Shown here: positions 8,059 through 15,690 of the stretch, piece by piece
Layout: each line of letters opens with the position of its first letter
Numbering within the stretch: position 1 is the stretch's first letter
NCBI RefSeq assembly: GCF_036010325.1
Contig: NZ_CP108549.1
Coordinates: forward strand, 2,232,001-2,296,000
DNA: 64,000 nt
Reading direction: 5' to 3'
DNA from: Streptomyces sp. NBC_01210
GTDB lineage: Bacteria; Actinomycetota; Actinomycetes; Streptomycetales; Streptomycetaceae
Position numbers and translations under genes: made by a program
The notes under the pieces: model-generated
The model's input: only the letters and a program-made list of their open reading frames with translations
Database searches by the model: none
What the model was told of the DNA's origin: nothing

Positions 8059-8955
8059 CTATTCCTCTGCGAAGATCTCCTCTGCGCAGGATGCGGTGAT
8101 GGTCCGGGCGAGCCAGTGCCGCAGGATCTCGGGATCACCGCAGCTGGTGATGCGTTCGCGGGCGTCGACGGGAACGGCGATGTCGCGCTGCTCGAGCAGG
8201 AGCAGGATGCTCTGCGCGATGCCCTGGGCGCGGCCTTCCGCGCGGCCTTCCGCGCGGCCTTCGTCTCGGATCTCTTCCGAGAGGGGTGAGGTGTAGAAGG
8301 AGAGGTCCACGGCCACCAGGTTCCTCCAGTGTTGTGCGGCCGGGAGTTTGCCCAGGCCTTGTGCTGTGAGTTCGACGATGGGGTCTGCGATGGTTTCCGG
8401 TGTGTCCCGCAGTGCGGTGGAGAGTGCTTTGAGTATGGCACCGATGCCCGGATCCGCGGCGTGCGTGATGGCCGACAGGGTGGCGAGTGCCAGGTCCTTC
8501 CGGGCTTCGGCCGTGTCGGTGATCCGCGGCATGTTGTGAGGGCCGGCGACGAGGGGGCGCAGGGTGAGGGCGGGCCATTGGGGCGGGCCGATATGGGTGG
8601 TGCGGGAGGCCCATTCGGCGGTGTTGCGGTCCTGGCAGACGACCAGCAGGAGGGGCTGGAGTTGGTACTTCGTGTGCAGGTAGGACAGGTAATAGGCCCA
8701 GCTGGCGGGTTTGGCGGGGTCCCTCTTGCCCTGGGCTTCGACTGCGAGGAGGAGCGAGTCGCCGTCTTCGGTGTCGAGTCGTAACAGGGTGTCGACGCGG
8801 CGTTCGACCGGCCGCGCCTCAGTGAGATCGGTGGGCATGACGGTGACCGAGGTGGGTGGGGCGAAGTCGACGCCCAGCACTTCGGAGACCCGGGAGAAGA
8901 GTCCGGGGTACTCCTGGAAGATGCGGTGCATCGCCTCGTGAGGTGAGCTGACCAT
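8059..8955 (-). CDS. PD-(D/E)XK nuclease-like (Rpn/transposase-like) protein
   Basis: 298 residues. The core LRLDTEDGDSLLLAVEAQGK resembles the D...ExQ(x)K signature of PD-(D/E)XK nucleases in the Rpn/YhgA-like family, followed by WAYYLSYLHTKYQ. The second half is helical and contains EGRAEGRAEGRAQG at about residues 235-248, encoded by a near-perfect triplicated 12-bp unit at about 8230-8266. Glu/Gly/Arg repeats at this position are usual in the Rpn family. In Rpn proteins the fold promotes recombination-like DNA cleavage; whether this one is active is unknown. Start supported by AAGGAC upstream of the ATG at 8955. Confidence 0.7.
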   Translation of the reverse strand: MVSSPHEAMHRIFQEYPGLFSRVSEVLGVDFAPPTSVTVMPTDLTEARPVERRVDTLLRLDTEDGDSLLLAVEAQGKRDPAKPASWAYYLSYLHTKYQLQPLLLVVCQDRNTAEWASRTTHIGPPQWPALTLRPLVAGPHNMPRITDTAEARKDLALATLSAITHAADPGIGAILKALSTALRDTPETIADPIVELTAQGLGKLPAAQHWRNLVAVDLSFYTSPLSEEIRDEGRAEGRAEGRAQGIAQSILLLLEQRDIAVPVDARERITSCGDPEILRHWLARTITASCAEEIFAEE

Positions 8956-9104
8956 GCGGGTCCTTGTCGGTTACGGGGTGGTGCGAGTCGTGCGGCAGAA
9001 GTGTCAATGGCACATGCCGATGGCGACTCTCGTGGCGAGCGTAGGAAGACAAGGCGGTCTTGGCACGGGGAAGTTGAGGCAGTTCACTCGCAGGAGTGGG
9101 CGTG

Positions 9105-9290
9105 GCGGGTGTGGACTCCGCTGCTTCGGTACGAGGTCCAGATCGGCCCACACCGTCTTGCGGGGGACGGGTCCCCCGTCACACCTCACCGTCCGCCGGC
9201 GCTTCGACCAGGAGCAGCCCGCGCCCCGAGTCCTCGTCGGGGGACGACTGTTGGGGCTTGAGGCTCGGAAGCCCCGGGCGCGCCGAATGG
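9105..9290 (-). pseudogene. Remnant of an ATP-binding (RsbW/HATPase-like) regulator, C-terminus
   Basis: On the minus strand one frame reads SSPDEDSGRGLLLVEAPADG, then stops. After a frame change at about 9160-9178 another frame continues KTVWADLDLVPK. Joined, these match the C-terminal G-box and last strand of the small histidine-kinase-like ATP-binding proteins abundant in Streptomyces (typical ending: GRGL-LVEALAD-WGV...KTVWAEL). Most of the domain upstream is absent. It is therefore a decayed 3' fragment. The rest of the roughly 420-bp gap 8956-9377 shows nothing else recognisable. Confidence 0.6.
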
Positions 9291-9377
9291 GGCCGGGAAG
9301 CGCTCGATCGGGCCGGTCCTGTGGTGGCGGTCGTCGTGCTGACGATTCTGTATCGGATCGGCATGCCGAGAGTGCCG

Positions 9378-9848
9378 CTAGGCGCGCGGCACTGTGAGGC
9401 GAAGCACCAGGTGGGTGTCGGCGCGCGTCTCGTCCGGGTCGGGGAACCAGCCGTGGTGCGCGTAGAAGGACTGGGCGCGCCTGTTCTGCTCGAAGACCTC
9501 GAGGCGGGCGGTGCGGACTCCGGCGCGCTGCCAGGACTCGACGCAGGCCGTGTGCAGTGCGGTGCCTATGCCGTCGCGCCACCGCTTCGGGTCCACATGG
9601 AGCTGGGTGAGTGTCATGACCGTATCGACCTCGCGGAAAGCGGCGACTCCGGCGACGGTCCCGTCCTTCTCTGCACAGAGCACCGCGCCGCGCTCGATGG
9701 CTGCGGACCAGCCCGCGCGGGTGCGGGCGCACTCGGCGGGGCCGTCGAAGGCGTCGTCAGGGATGTGGCCGCGGTAGTAGCTCGCCCGGGCTTCGGCGTG
9801 GAGGGCGGCGATGGCATCCAGGTCGGCGGGAACGGCTGTTCTGATCAT
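9378..9848 (-). CDS. GNAT-family N-acetyltransferase
   Basis: 156 residues: MIRTAVPADLDAIAALHAEA at the N-terminus, LTQLHVDPKRWRDGIGTALH as the acetyl-CoA binding strand and loop (a diverged R-x-x-G-x-G/A), and LEVFEQNRRAQSFYAHHGW as motif B with the catalytic-region Tyr. The family acetylates amines on small molecules or protein termini; the substrate is not predictable. It stands alone between two regulator remnants. Confidence 0.88.
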   Translation of the reverse strand: MIRTAVPADLDAIAALHAEARASYYRGHIPDDAFDGPAECARTRAGWSAAIERGAVLCAEKDGTVAGVAAFREVDTVMTLTQLHVDPKRWRDGIGTALHTACVESWQRAGVRTARLEVFEQNRRAQSFYAHHGWFPDPDETRADTHLVLRLTVPRA

Positions 9849-9869
9849 GATGGTGGGGACGCCGGGAGA

Positions 9870-9990
9870 TCAGTTGGCGGTTGCGATCCGGCTGAAGGCG
9901 GCCCGGTAGGCGCTCGGTGTGAGGCCGACGCGGCGCTGGATGTACTGGCGCAGCGAGTCCGCCGTGCCGAGCCCGCCGGCACGGGCGACC
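9870..9990 (-). pseudogene. Remnant of an AraC/GlxA-type regulator, C-terminus
   Basis: The minus strand encodes VARAGGLGTADSLRQYIQRR followed by VGLTPSAYRAAFSRIATAN and a stop at 9870. This is the second helix-turn-helix and C-terminal end of GlxA/FtrA-like AraC regulators (GFGTA-SLR...GLTP-AYR). Nothing of the remaining 280 or so residues is present upstream, where sequence switches directly into the end of the intact AraC gene at 10028. Likely debris left by a deletion or by recombination between paralogous regulators. Confidence 0.6.
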
Positions 9991-10027
9991 TGGTCCCTTC
10001 GGAGGGCTTTCGGAGGGCCGACGGTAC

Positions 10028-10978
10028 TCACCCCGTGCCCCGGCGGTACTGGCCCGGCGCCATCCCGTACTCCCGCTTGAAGGCCTTGGCGAAGGCGAAC
10101 TCCGAGGTGTAGCCCGCATGGTGGGCCACCGTACGCAGCGGTGCATCGTGCTTGCGCAGCAGCCGGCCCGCGGTGGTCATCCGCCACCACGTCAGATACG
10201 CGAGCGGCGGCTGGCCGACGAGCGCGGTGAACCGGCGGGCGAAGGCGGCGCGGGACAGACCCGCCGCGGCGCCCAGTTCCCCAACCGTCCAGGGGTGTGC
10301 GGGGTCTGCATGGATGGCGTGCAGCGCGGCAGTGATCGCCGGGTCGCCCATGGCACCTGCCCAGCCCGTCGGCTCGTCGGCCCGCTCCTGGAGCCACCAG
10401 GCGCGCAGCAGATAGAGCAGCAGCGTGTCGAGGAGCGCAGGCACGATGGCGTCGGATCCCGGCTGTGGACCGGCGAGTTCGGCGGCGAGCAGCTCGACGG
10501 CTGCGTGCAGCGAGGGATGTGCGCCGGCCCCAGCAGGGAGATGGACCACATCGGGCAGTTCGGTGAGGAGCGGATGGGCCCGTGTCTTGCTCAACTGGTA
10601 GGCACCGCACAGCAGAAGAGTCTCGGGACCGGCGTCCGGCCGCGGGTCCGGGTTCGGATTCGGATTCGGTACGGGCGGCCAGGATCCGTCCGGTTCGAGC
10701 TCGACATCCTCGACCGGCGAACCGGGGTGGTCGACGAGGGAGTGACGGTATCCATGGGCCAGAAAGACCACGTCGCCGGCGCCGAGCCGGACCGGCTCGG
10801 CGTCGTCCCGGGGCAGCAGCCAGGCCGAGCCCTTGAGCACCACATGAAATCCGGCGCCCTCGGTGGACGGGAAACGGCCGCCCCAGGGCGCGTGCTTGCG
10901 CGTCCGCGACGAGTGGGGCCGGCCTGTGCGCATGGCGGCGATCGCGTCACTCAGTACGTCCACGATCGAACCGTACAT
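10028..10978 (-). CDS. AraC-family transcriptional regulator (cupin sensor)
   Basis: 316 residues. The N-terminal half is a cupin sensor domain (GAGFHVVLKGSAWLLPRDDA, then VRLGAGDVVFLAHGYRHSL), as in AraC-type regulators next to oxidoreductases. A short Pro/Asn-rich linker (PNPNPNPDPRPD) lies near residue 105. The C-terminal double helix-turn-helix is intact: WTVGELGAAAGLSRAAFARRF and APLRTVAHHAGYTSEFAFAK, ending GMAPGQYRRGTG. It is divergent from the quinone oxidoreductase-like gene at 11070, its likely target, with 91 bp between the starts. Confidence 0.92.
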   Translation of the reverse strand: MYGSIVDVLSDAIAAMRTGRPHSSRTRKHAPWGGRFPSTEGAGFHVVLKGSAWLLPRDDAEPVRLGAGDVVFLAHGYRHSLVDHPGSPVEDVELEPDGSWPPVPNPNPNPDPRPDAGPETLLLCGAYQLSKTRAHPLLTELPDVVHLPAGAGAHPSLHAAVELLAAELAGPQPGSDAIVPALLDTLLLYLLRAWWLQERADEPTGWAGAMGDPAITAALHAIHADPAHPWTVGELGAAAGLSRAAFARRFTALVGQPPLAYLTWWRMTTAGRLLRKHDAPLRTVAHHAGYTSEFAFAKAFKREYGMAPGQYRRGTG

Positions 10979-11069
10979 CGGTGCAACGGATCAGCGGCAA
11001 GACGAACGGACATGAACGGGATGCTCTGGGACATGGAGCGTCTCGCCGCGGCTCTCTACGGTCGTTCTC

Positions 11070-12068
11070 ATGACAACTTCCACATTGACCAAGGCAGTTC
11101 TTTTCCATGAGACCGGCGGTCCCGAAGTACTGAAGATCGAGGACATCGAGCTGCGCGAGCCCGGCCCGGGCGAAGTCCGCTTCCGTGTCGAGGCGATCGG
11201 CCTCAACCGGGCCGAGGCCCTCTTCCGGGCCGGCACGTACTACTACCCGGCGACGCTGCCCGGCTCGCGGCTCGGCTACGAGGCGGCCGGTGTCGTCGAG
11301 GCCGTCGGCGAGGGCGTGAGCGAGTTCGCACCCGGTGACCCGGTGATGGCGGCGGCCAACTTCGATTTCGGTGTCCACGGCGTGTACGGCGAGCGGGTGG
11401 TCCTGCCCGTGGAGTCGGTGATCAGCAGGCCCGACGGCGTGGACGCGGTGACGTCCGCCGCCGTGTGGGTGACGTACTCCACCGCCCATGGCGGCATGGT
11501 GGAGACCGGCGGGCTGCGGCCCGGCGACCATGTCGTGATCACCGGTGCGTCCAGCGGAGTCGGTACGGCCGCGATCCAGACCGCGGCCCGGATCGGCGCC
11601 ATCCCGATCGCCACCACCCGTACCGCTGCCAAGAAGCAGCAACTGCTCGACCTCGGAGCGGCCCATGTGATCACCACGGACCACGAGGACCTGGTGAAGG
11701 AGGTCAAGGGGATCACCGGTGGGCGCGGGGCCGAGCTGGCCTTCGACGCGATCGGCGGACCGGGCTTCCGGACGCTGGGCGACGCGGTCACGCCCGGCGG
11801 TACCGCGGTGCTCTACGGCTGGCTGGATCCGCGTCCCATCGAGCTGTCGAGGAACTGGCCGCTCACGGTGCACACGTATGCCAACCTCGTGACCGCCAGG
11901 ACCGAAGCAGGCCGACGCCGGGCGGCGGCCTTCATCGGGTCCGGTCTGCGCGACGGGTCGTTCACTCCGGCCATCGCAGAGGCCTTCGACGGTCTCGGGC
12001 AGATCGTGGACGCCCACCGGCTGATGGAGTCGAACGCCCACACCGGCAAGATCGTGGTACGGGTCTGA
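11070..12068 (+). CDS. Zinc-independent alcohol dehydrogenase/quinone oxidoreductase (MDR)
   Basis: 332 residues of the medium-chain dehydrogenase/reductase superfamily, quinone reductase branch. An N-terminal GroES-like domain (LREPGPGEVRFRVEAIGLNRAEALFRAG) is followed by the Rossmann segment GDHVVITGASSGVGTAAIQTA, typical for NADPH binding. The catalytic-zinc Cys/His set is absent, so it likely reduces quinones or enones rather than oxidising alcohols. It is divergent from the AraC regulator at 10978 and convergent with the DUF1349 gene, one base away. Confidence 0.92.
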   Translation: MTTSTLTKAVLFHETGGPEVLKIEDIELREPGPGEVRFRVEAIGLNRAEALFRAGTYYYPATLPGSRLGYEAAGVVEAVGEGVSEFAPGDPVMAAANFDFGVHGVYGERVVLPVESVISRPDGVDAVTSAAVWVTYSTAHGGMVETGGLRPGDHVVITGASSGVGTAAIQTAARIGAIPIATTRTAAKKQQLLDLGAAHVITTDHEDLVKEVKGITGGRGAELAFDAIGGPGFRTLGDAVTPGGTAVLYGWLDPRPIELSRNWPLTVHTYANLVTARTEAGRRRAAAFIGSGLRDGSFTPAIAEAFDGLGQIVDAHRLMESNAHTGKIVVRV

Positions 12069-12683
12069 TCACGATCCGTCGCGCAGCCCCTCGGGCCAGC
12101 CCTCGCGGAACTCGATCCGGTCGAAGGTCACCACACAGCCCTCGCCCACCGGGGACTGCGCCAGGAAGCCGACGAGCGCGGCCCCGGCCTGCTCCTCCGT
12201 CCCGAGGGCGAAGATCCGCACGAAGGTCCAGTACTCGCCGTCCGTCGAGGCGTGGAAGGCGAAGGCCTTGCCGGTGCGGCTGATCCGCAGCCATGCGCTG
12301 TCGCCCGCCACCTCGAAGGAGTTGGCGTCGTCGGAGTGGCCGCGGGTGACGACCGTGCAGATGGTGGGCTTGTCCGGGGAGAGTTCCAGGCAGAGCTTGG
12401 CCCACTCCCGCTCGCCGACGTGCAGATAGAGCACGCCGGCGTCGAAGGCCGCGGCGAAGCCGACGGTGACCCGTGCGATGAGCTGGAAGTCGCCCTCCGG
12501 CGCACCGAGCAGGCGGGGCGCGTCGGAGACGGGCTCCAGCGCCTCGCCCGCGGGCGGTACGAAGCGGTCCTGCCTGGCTCCCGCCCAGCCGGTCAGCACC
12601 CCTTTCTCGTACGACCAGTTGGCATCGGGGCCGTAGGAGCGCAGCGGGAAGGGGAGCTCGGGCAGGTCGATCGGCTCGGTCAC
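12069..12683 (-). CDS. DUF1349 (concanavalin-like) protein
   Basis: 204 residues from a GTG at 12683, four bases after the stop of the upstream aldehyde dehydrogenase gene, so translation is probably coupled. The sequence (WSYEKGVLTGWAGARQDRFV, LGAPEGDFQLIARVTVGF, then GVLYLHVGEREWAKLCLEL and TDGEYWTFVRIF) matches the DUF1349 beta-sandwich family. Members are linked to sugar binding or small-molecule metabolism, but no reaction is established. No signal peptide. Upstream extension of the frame would read through the dehydrogenase gene and is rejected. Confidence 0.85.
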   Translation of the reverse strand: MTEPIDLPELPFPLRSYGPDANWSYEKGVLTGWAGARQDRFVPPAGEALEPVSDAPRLLGAPEGDFQLIARVTVGFAAAFDAGVLYLHVGEREWAKLCLELSPDKPTICTVVTRGHSDDANSFEVAGDSAWLRISRTGKAFAFHASTDGEYWTFVRIFALGTEEQAGAALVGFLAQSPVGEGCVVTFDRIEFREGWPEGLRDGS

Positions 12684-12687
12684 CGGC

Positions 12688-14226
12688 TCAGCTTCGCGGA
12701 GTTTCGAGGCGGCCGTCCACCCGACGCGGCAGCCCCAGTGGGTTTTCGTCGCGCAGCTCGGGCGGGAGCAGCGCCTCGGGCGTCGTCTGGTACGTGACCG
12801 GGCGCAGCCAGCGCTCGATCGCGGTGGCCCCGACCGAGGTGGAGCCGGAGGTGGAGGCCGGGTAGGGGCCGCCGTGGTGCTGGGCGGGGGCGACGGCGAC
12901 ACCGGTCGGCCAGCCGTCGACCAGGACGCGGCCCGCGAGCGGGGTGAGTTCGGCGAGCAGCTCCGCGCCCCGGCCCTCGCCCGCGGCCTCTGACTCGGAG
13001 AGGTGCAGGGTGGCCGTGAGGTTGCCGGGCAGTCTGCCGAGGACCTCGGTGATCTCGGCCTCGGACTCGTACCGCGCGACGACCGTGACCGGGCCGAAGC
13101 ACTCCTCGAGCAGCAGGTCGTGCGGCCCTTCGGCGGCCAGCAGCCGGGCCGGTACGGAGAGGAAGCCGGCGCTCACGGTGTGATCACCGCCCGCGCCGGG
13201 CGTGATCGGGGCCTCCACCTCCGGGAGTTCGGCCCGTTCGCGTACGCCCTCGACGAAGGCGCCGCGCATCCGGTGGTCGAGCATCACGCCGGGCTCGGTC
13301 TCACTGACCGCCGCCGTCAGCGACTTGAGCAGCCGGTCGCCCGCGTCGCCGGCGGGAGCGAGCACAAAGCCGGGCTTGGTGCAGAACTGGCCCCCGCCCA
13401 GCGTCATCGAGCCCGCGAGCCCGGCGCCGAGCTGCTCGGCCCGCTCTCCGGCGGCCGCCTCGGTGATCACAACGGGGTTGAGGGAGCCGAGCTCGCCGTG
13501 GAAGGGGATGGGGGTGGGCCTGGCGGCCGCGGCGTCGAAGAGCGCGCGCCCGCCGCGTACGGACCCGGTGAAGCCGGCGCCCGCGACCAGCGGGTGCCTG
13601 ACCAGCTCGATGCCCGCCTCGAAGCCGTGGACGAGGATCACGACGTCCTCGGGCAGGCCGACCTGGTGGGCGGCCCTGCGCAGCACGGAGGCGCACAGTT
13701 CGGAGGTGCCGGGGTGGTCGGGGTGGGCCTTGACGACGACCGGGCAGCCGGCCGCGAGCGCGCTCGCGGTGTCTCCGCCGGGTACGGAGAAGGCGAGCGG
13801 GAAGTTGCTGGCGGCGTAGACGGCGACGACGCCCAGCGGGATCTTGAAGCGGCGCAGATCGGGCCATGGCGGCGTACGGCTGCCGTCCGCGTGGTCGATG
13901 TGGATGTCGAGGAAGGCGCCCTCGTCGACGACCTCGGCGAAGGCCCGCAACTGAGCGGTGGTGCGGGCGAGTTCACCGGTCAGGCGGGTGGGGCCGAGCG
14001 CGGTCTCCGCGTCGGCGGCCTCGATGACATGTTCACCGGCCTCGTCGAGCAGGTCGGCGGCGGTGCGCAGCAGCCGCGCGCGTACACTCCGGTCGGCGAG
14101 TGCGGGGCGGGCGGCGTGTGCGGCGCGGACCGCGCGGTCGATCTCCTCAGTGGTTGACTCGACCGCAACCTGCTCACGCGGCTTCCCGGTTCGGGGGTCG
14201 ACACTCCAGACTGGTGCTGCTGCCAC
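12688..14226 (-). CDS. Aldehyde dehydrogenase (NADP+), 2-oxoglutarate semialdehyde type
   Basis: 512 residues from a GTG at 14226 with AAGGAAG upstream. The sequence fits the KGSADH/AldH branch: PLGVVAVYAASNFPLAFSVPGGDTAS (cofactor entry with catalytic Asn), HGELGSLNPVVIT with the catalytic Glu region, and GGGQFCTKPGFVL with the nucleophilic Cys. Enzymes of this type oxidise 2,5-dioxopentanoate to 2-oxoglutarate, the last step of oxidative uronate, pentose or hydroxyproline degradation. kdgD and uronate dehydrogenase homologues occur about 10 kb away (23.2-25.2 kb), so it could complete that route. It is divergent from the IclR regulator at 14356. Confidence 0.88.
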   Translation of the reverse strand: MAAAPVWSVDPRTGKPREQVAVESTTEEIDRAVRAAHAARPALADRSVRARLLRTAADLLDEAGEHVIEAADAETALGPTRLTGELARTTAQLRAFAEVVDEGAFLDIHIDHADGSRTPPWPDLRRFKIPLGVVAVYAASNFPLAFSVPGGDTASALAAGCPVVVKAHPDHPGTSELCASVLRRAAHQVGLPEDVVILVHGFEAGIELVRHPLVAGAGFTGSVRGGRALFDAAAARPTPIPFHGELGSLNPVVITEAAAGERAEQLGAGLAGSMTLGGGQFCTKPGFVLAPAGDAGDRLLKSLTAAVSETEPGVMLDHRMRGAFVEGVRERAELPEVEAPITPGAGGDHTVSAGFLSVPARLLAAEGPHDLLLEECFGPVTVVARYESEAEITEVLGRLPGNLTATLHLSESEAAGEGRGAELLAELTPLAGRVLVDGWPTGVAVAPAQHHGGPYPASTSGSTSVGATAIERWLRPVTYQTTPEALLPPELRDENPLGLPRRVDGRLETPRS

Positions 14227-14265
14227 CGCGGCTTCCTTCCCGGTCTTCTGCCATCCCTCAGGATT

Positions 14266-14283
14266 TGTTCGGTATTCTGAACA
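14266..14283. promoter_or_regulatory. Candidate IclR operator
   Basis: An 18-bp imperfect palindrome, TGTTCGGTATTCTGAACA, lies between the divergent aldehyde dehydrogenase and IclR genes, with a further half-site GTGTTC immediately after (14284-14288). TGTTC/GAACA-type dyads overlapping promoters are common IclR binding sites, so autoregulation and control of the dehydrogenase operon are plausible. Confidence 0.55.
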
Positions 14284-14355
14284 GTGTTCCCGATGGTGAA
14301 TATATGGGGACTCTATTTCCGGGCGTTCTGCGCGGTCAAGAAGGGGCGAAGAGCA

Positions 14356-15126
14356 ATGTCAACTGCGGATTCCGGCGGAGCACAGGTCAAGTCCGCGGTG
14401 CGGACGGTCGAATTGCTCGAGTACTTCGCCGGGCGCCCCGGCATGCACTCCCTCGCCGCGGTCCAGGAGGCCGTCGGCTACCCCAAGTCCAGCCTCTACA
14501 TGCTGCTGCGCACCCTGGTCGAGCTTGGCTGGGTGGAGACGGACGCGACGGGCACTCGGTACGGCATCGGCGTGCGCGCCCTGCTGGTGGGCACCTCCTA
14601 CATCGACGGCGACGAGGTGGTCGCGGCCGCCCGCCCCACCCTGGACCGGCTCTCCGACGACACCACCGAGACCATTCACCTCGCCCGGCTCGACGGCACC
14701 AACGTCGTCTATCTCGCCACCCGGCAGTCGCAGCACTATCTGCGCCCCTTCACCCGCGTCGGCCGCCGGCTGCCCGCGCACTCCACCTCGCTGGGAAAGG
14801 CGCTGCTCGCCACCCACAGCGACGAGCAGGTGCGCAAGATGCTGCCGGAAACCTTGGCATCGCTGACCGAGCACACCATCACCGACCGGGAGAAGCTCAT
14901 CGAAGAGCTGCACCTCGTCCGCGAGCAGGGCTACGCCGTGGACCGCGAGGAGAACACCCTCGGACTGCGCTGCTTCGGCATCGCCATCCCGTACCGCACC
15001 CCGGCGCGGGACGCCATCAGCTGCTCGGTGCCGGTGGCCCGGCTGACCCCCGCACATGAGCAGATGATCAAGGACGCGCTCTTCGACGCGCGCGACCGGC
15101 TGACGCTGGCGACCCGGAGGCTCTGA
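14356..15126 (+). CDS. IclR-family transcriptional regulator
   Basis: 256 residues from the ATG at 14356; an in-frame start at 14284 would sit inside the operator region. The N-terminal winged helix is QVKSAVRTVELLEYFAGRPG...SLAAVQEAVGYPKSSLYMLLRTL. The C-terminal IclR effector domain includes ETIHLARLDGTNVVYLATRQS, LPAHSTSLGKALLATHSDEQ and REENTLGLRCFGIAIPYR. These regulators usually sense an intermediate of aromatic or sugar-acid breakdown. It is divergent from the semialdehyde dehydrogenase operon, its likely target. Its stop abuts the ATG of the next gene. Confidence 0.93.
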   Translation: MSTADSGGAQVKSAVRTVELLEYFAGRPGMHSLAAVQEAVGYPKSSLYMLLRTLVELGWVETDATGTRYGIGVRALLVGTSYIDGDEVVAAARPTLDRLSDDTTETIHLARLDGTNVVYLATRQSQHYLRPFTRVGRRLPAHSTSLGKALLATHSDEQVRKMLPETLASLTEHTITDREKLIEELHLVREQGYAVDREENTLGLRCFGIAIPYRTPARDAISCSVPVARLTPAHEQMIKDALFDARDRLTLATRRL

Positions 15127-15612
15127 ATGTCCCCATTGTCCCCGCGCGTCACGCTGCGCAAGGTGACCGACAGCGATCTGCCGGTCTTCTTCCGGCACAT
15201 GAGCGACCCCGAGTCGAACCTGATGGCCGCCTTCACCAGCAAGGACCCCACCGACCGGGCCGCTTTCGACGCCCACTGGGCGCGGATCCTGGTCTCCGAC
15301 GCCGTCATACGGACCGTTCTCGCCGACGATGTGGTCGTCGGCCACACCGCGGTGTACGGACCGCCCGAGGAGCGCGAGGTCACGTACTTCATCGACCGCG
15401 CGTACTGGGGCCGCGGCGTGGCCACCGCCGCGCTGCGCGCGCTGATCGAACTCGTACCCCAGCGTCCGCTGCACGCCCGCGCCGCAGCCGACAACGCGGG
15501 CTCGATCCGGGTCCTTCAGAAGTGCGGATTCACCGTGACCGGCGAGGACCGGGGTTACGCGCATGCCCGCGGCGCCGAGACCGACGAGGTGCTCCTCACC
15601 CTGGCGGGCTGA
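15127..15612 (+). CDS. GNAT-family N-acetyltransferase
   Basis: 161 residues. The ATG follows the iclR TGA directly (TGAATG), indicating translational coupling. Features: VTLRKVTDSDLPVFFRHMSDPE at the N-terminus, REVTYFIDRAYWGRGVATAALRAL (acetyl-CoA binding Q/R-x-x-G-x-A variant) and ADNAGSIRVLQKCGFTVTGED, as in RimJ/RimL-like acetyltransferases. Substrate unknown. Confidence 0.9.
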   Translation: MSPLSPRVTLRKVTDSDLPVFFRHMSDPESNLMAAFTSKDPTDRAAFDAHWARILVSDAVIRTVLADDVVVGHTAVYGPPEEREVTYFIDRAYWGRGVATAALRALIELVPQRPLHARAAADNAGSIRVLQKCGFTVTGEDRGYAHARGAETDEVLLTLAG

Positions 15613-15638
15613 CCCTCTCCGCCGCACGGCGGAGAGGG
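15613..15638. terminator. Hairpin after the GNAT gene
   Basis: A perfect 12-bp inverted repeat, CCCTCTCCGCCG and CGGCGGAGAGGG, directly follows the stop codon. There is no T-run, which is common for Streptomyces terminators. Confidence 0.6.
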
Positions 15639-15690
15639 ATCGTCGCAGCGCAGGAGGTGCGGGGCTCCCGGAACCGGGAGCGTAAGCGGC

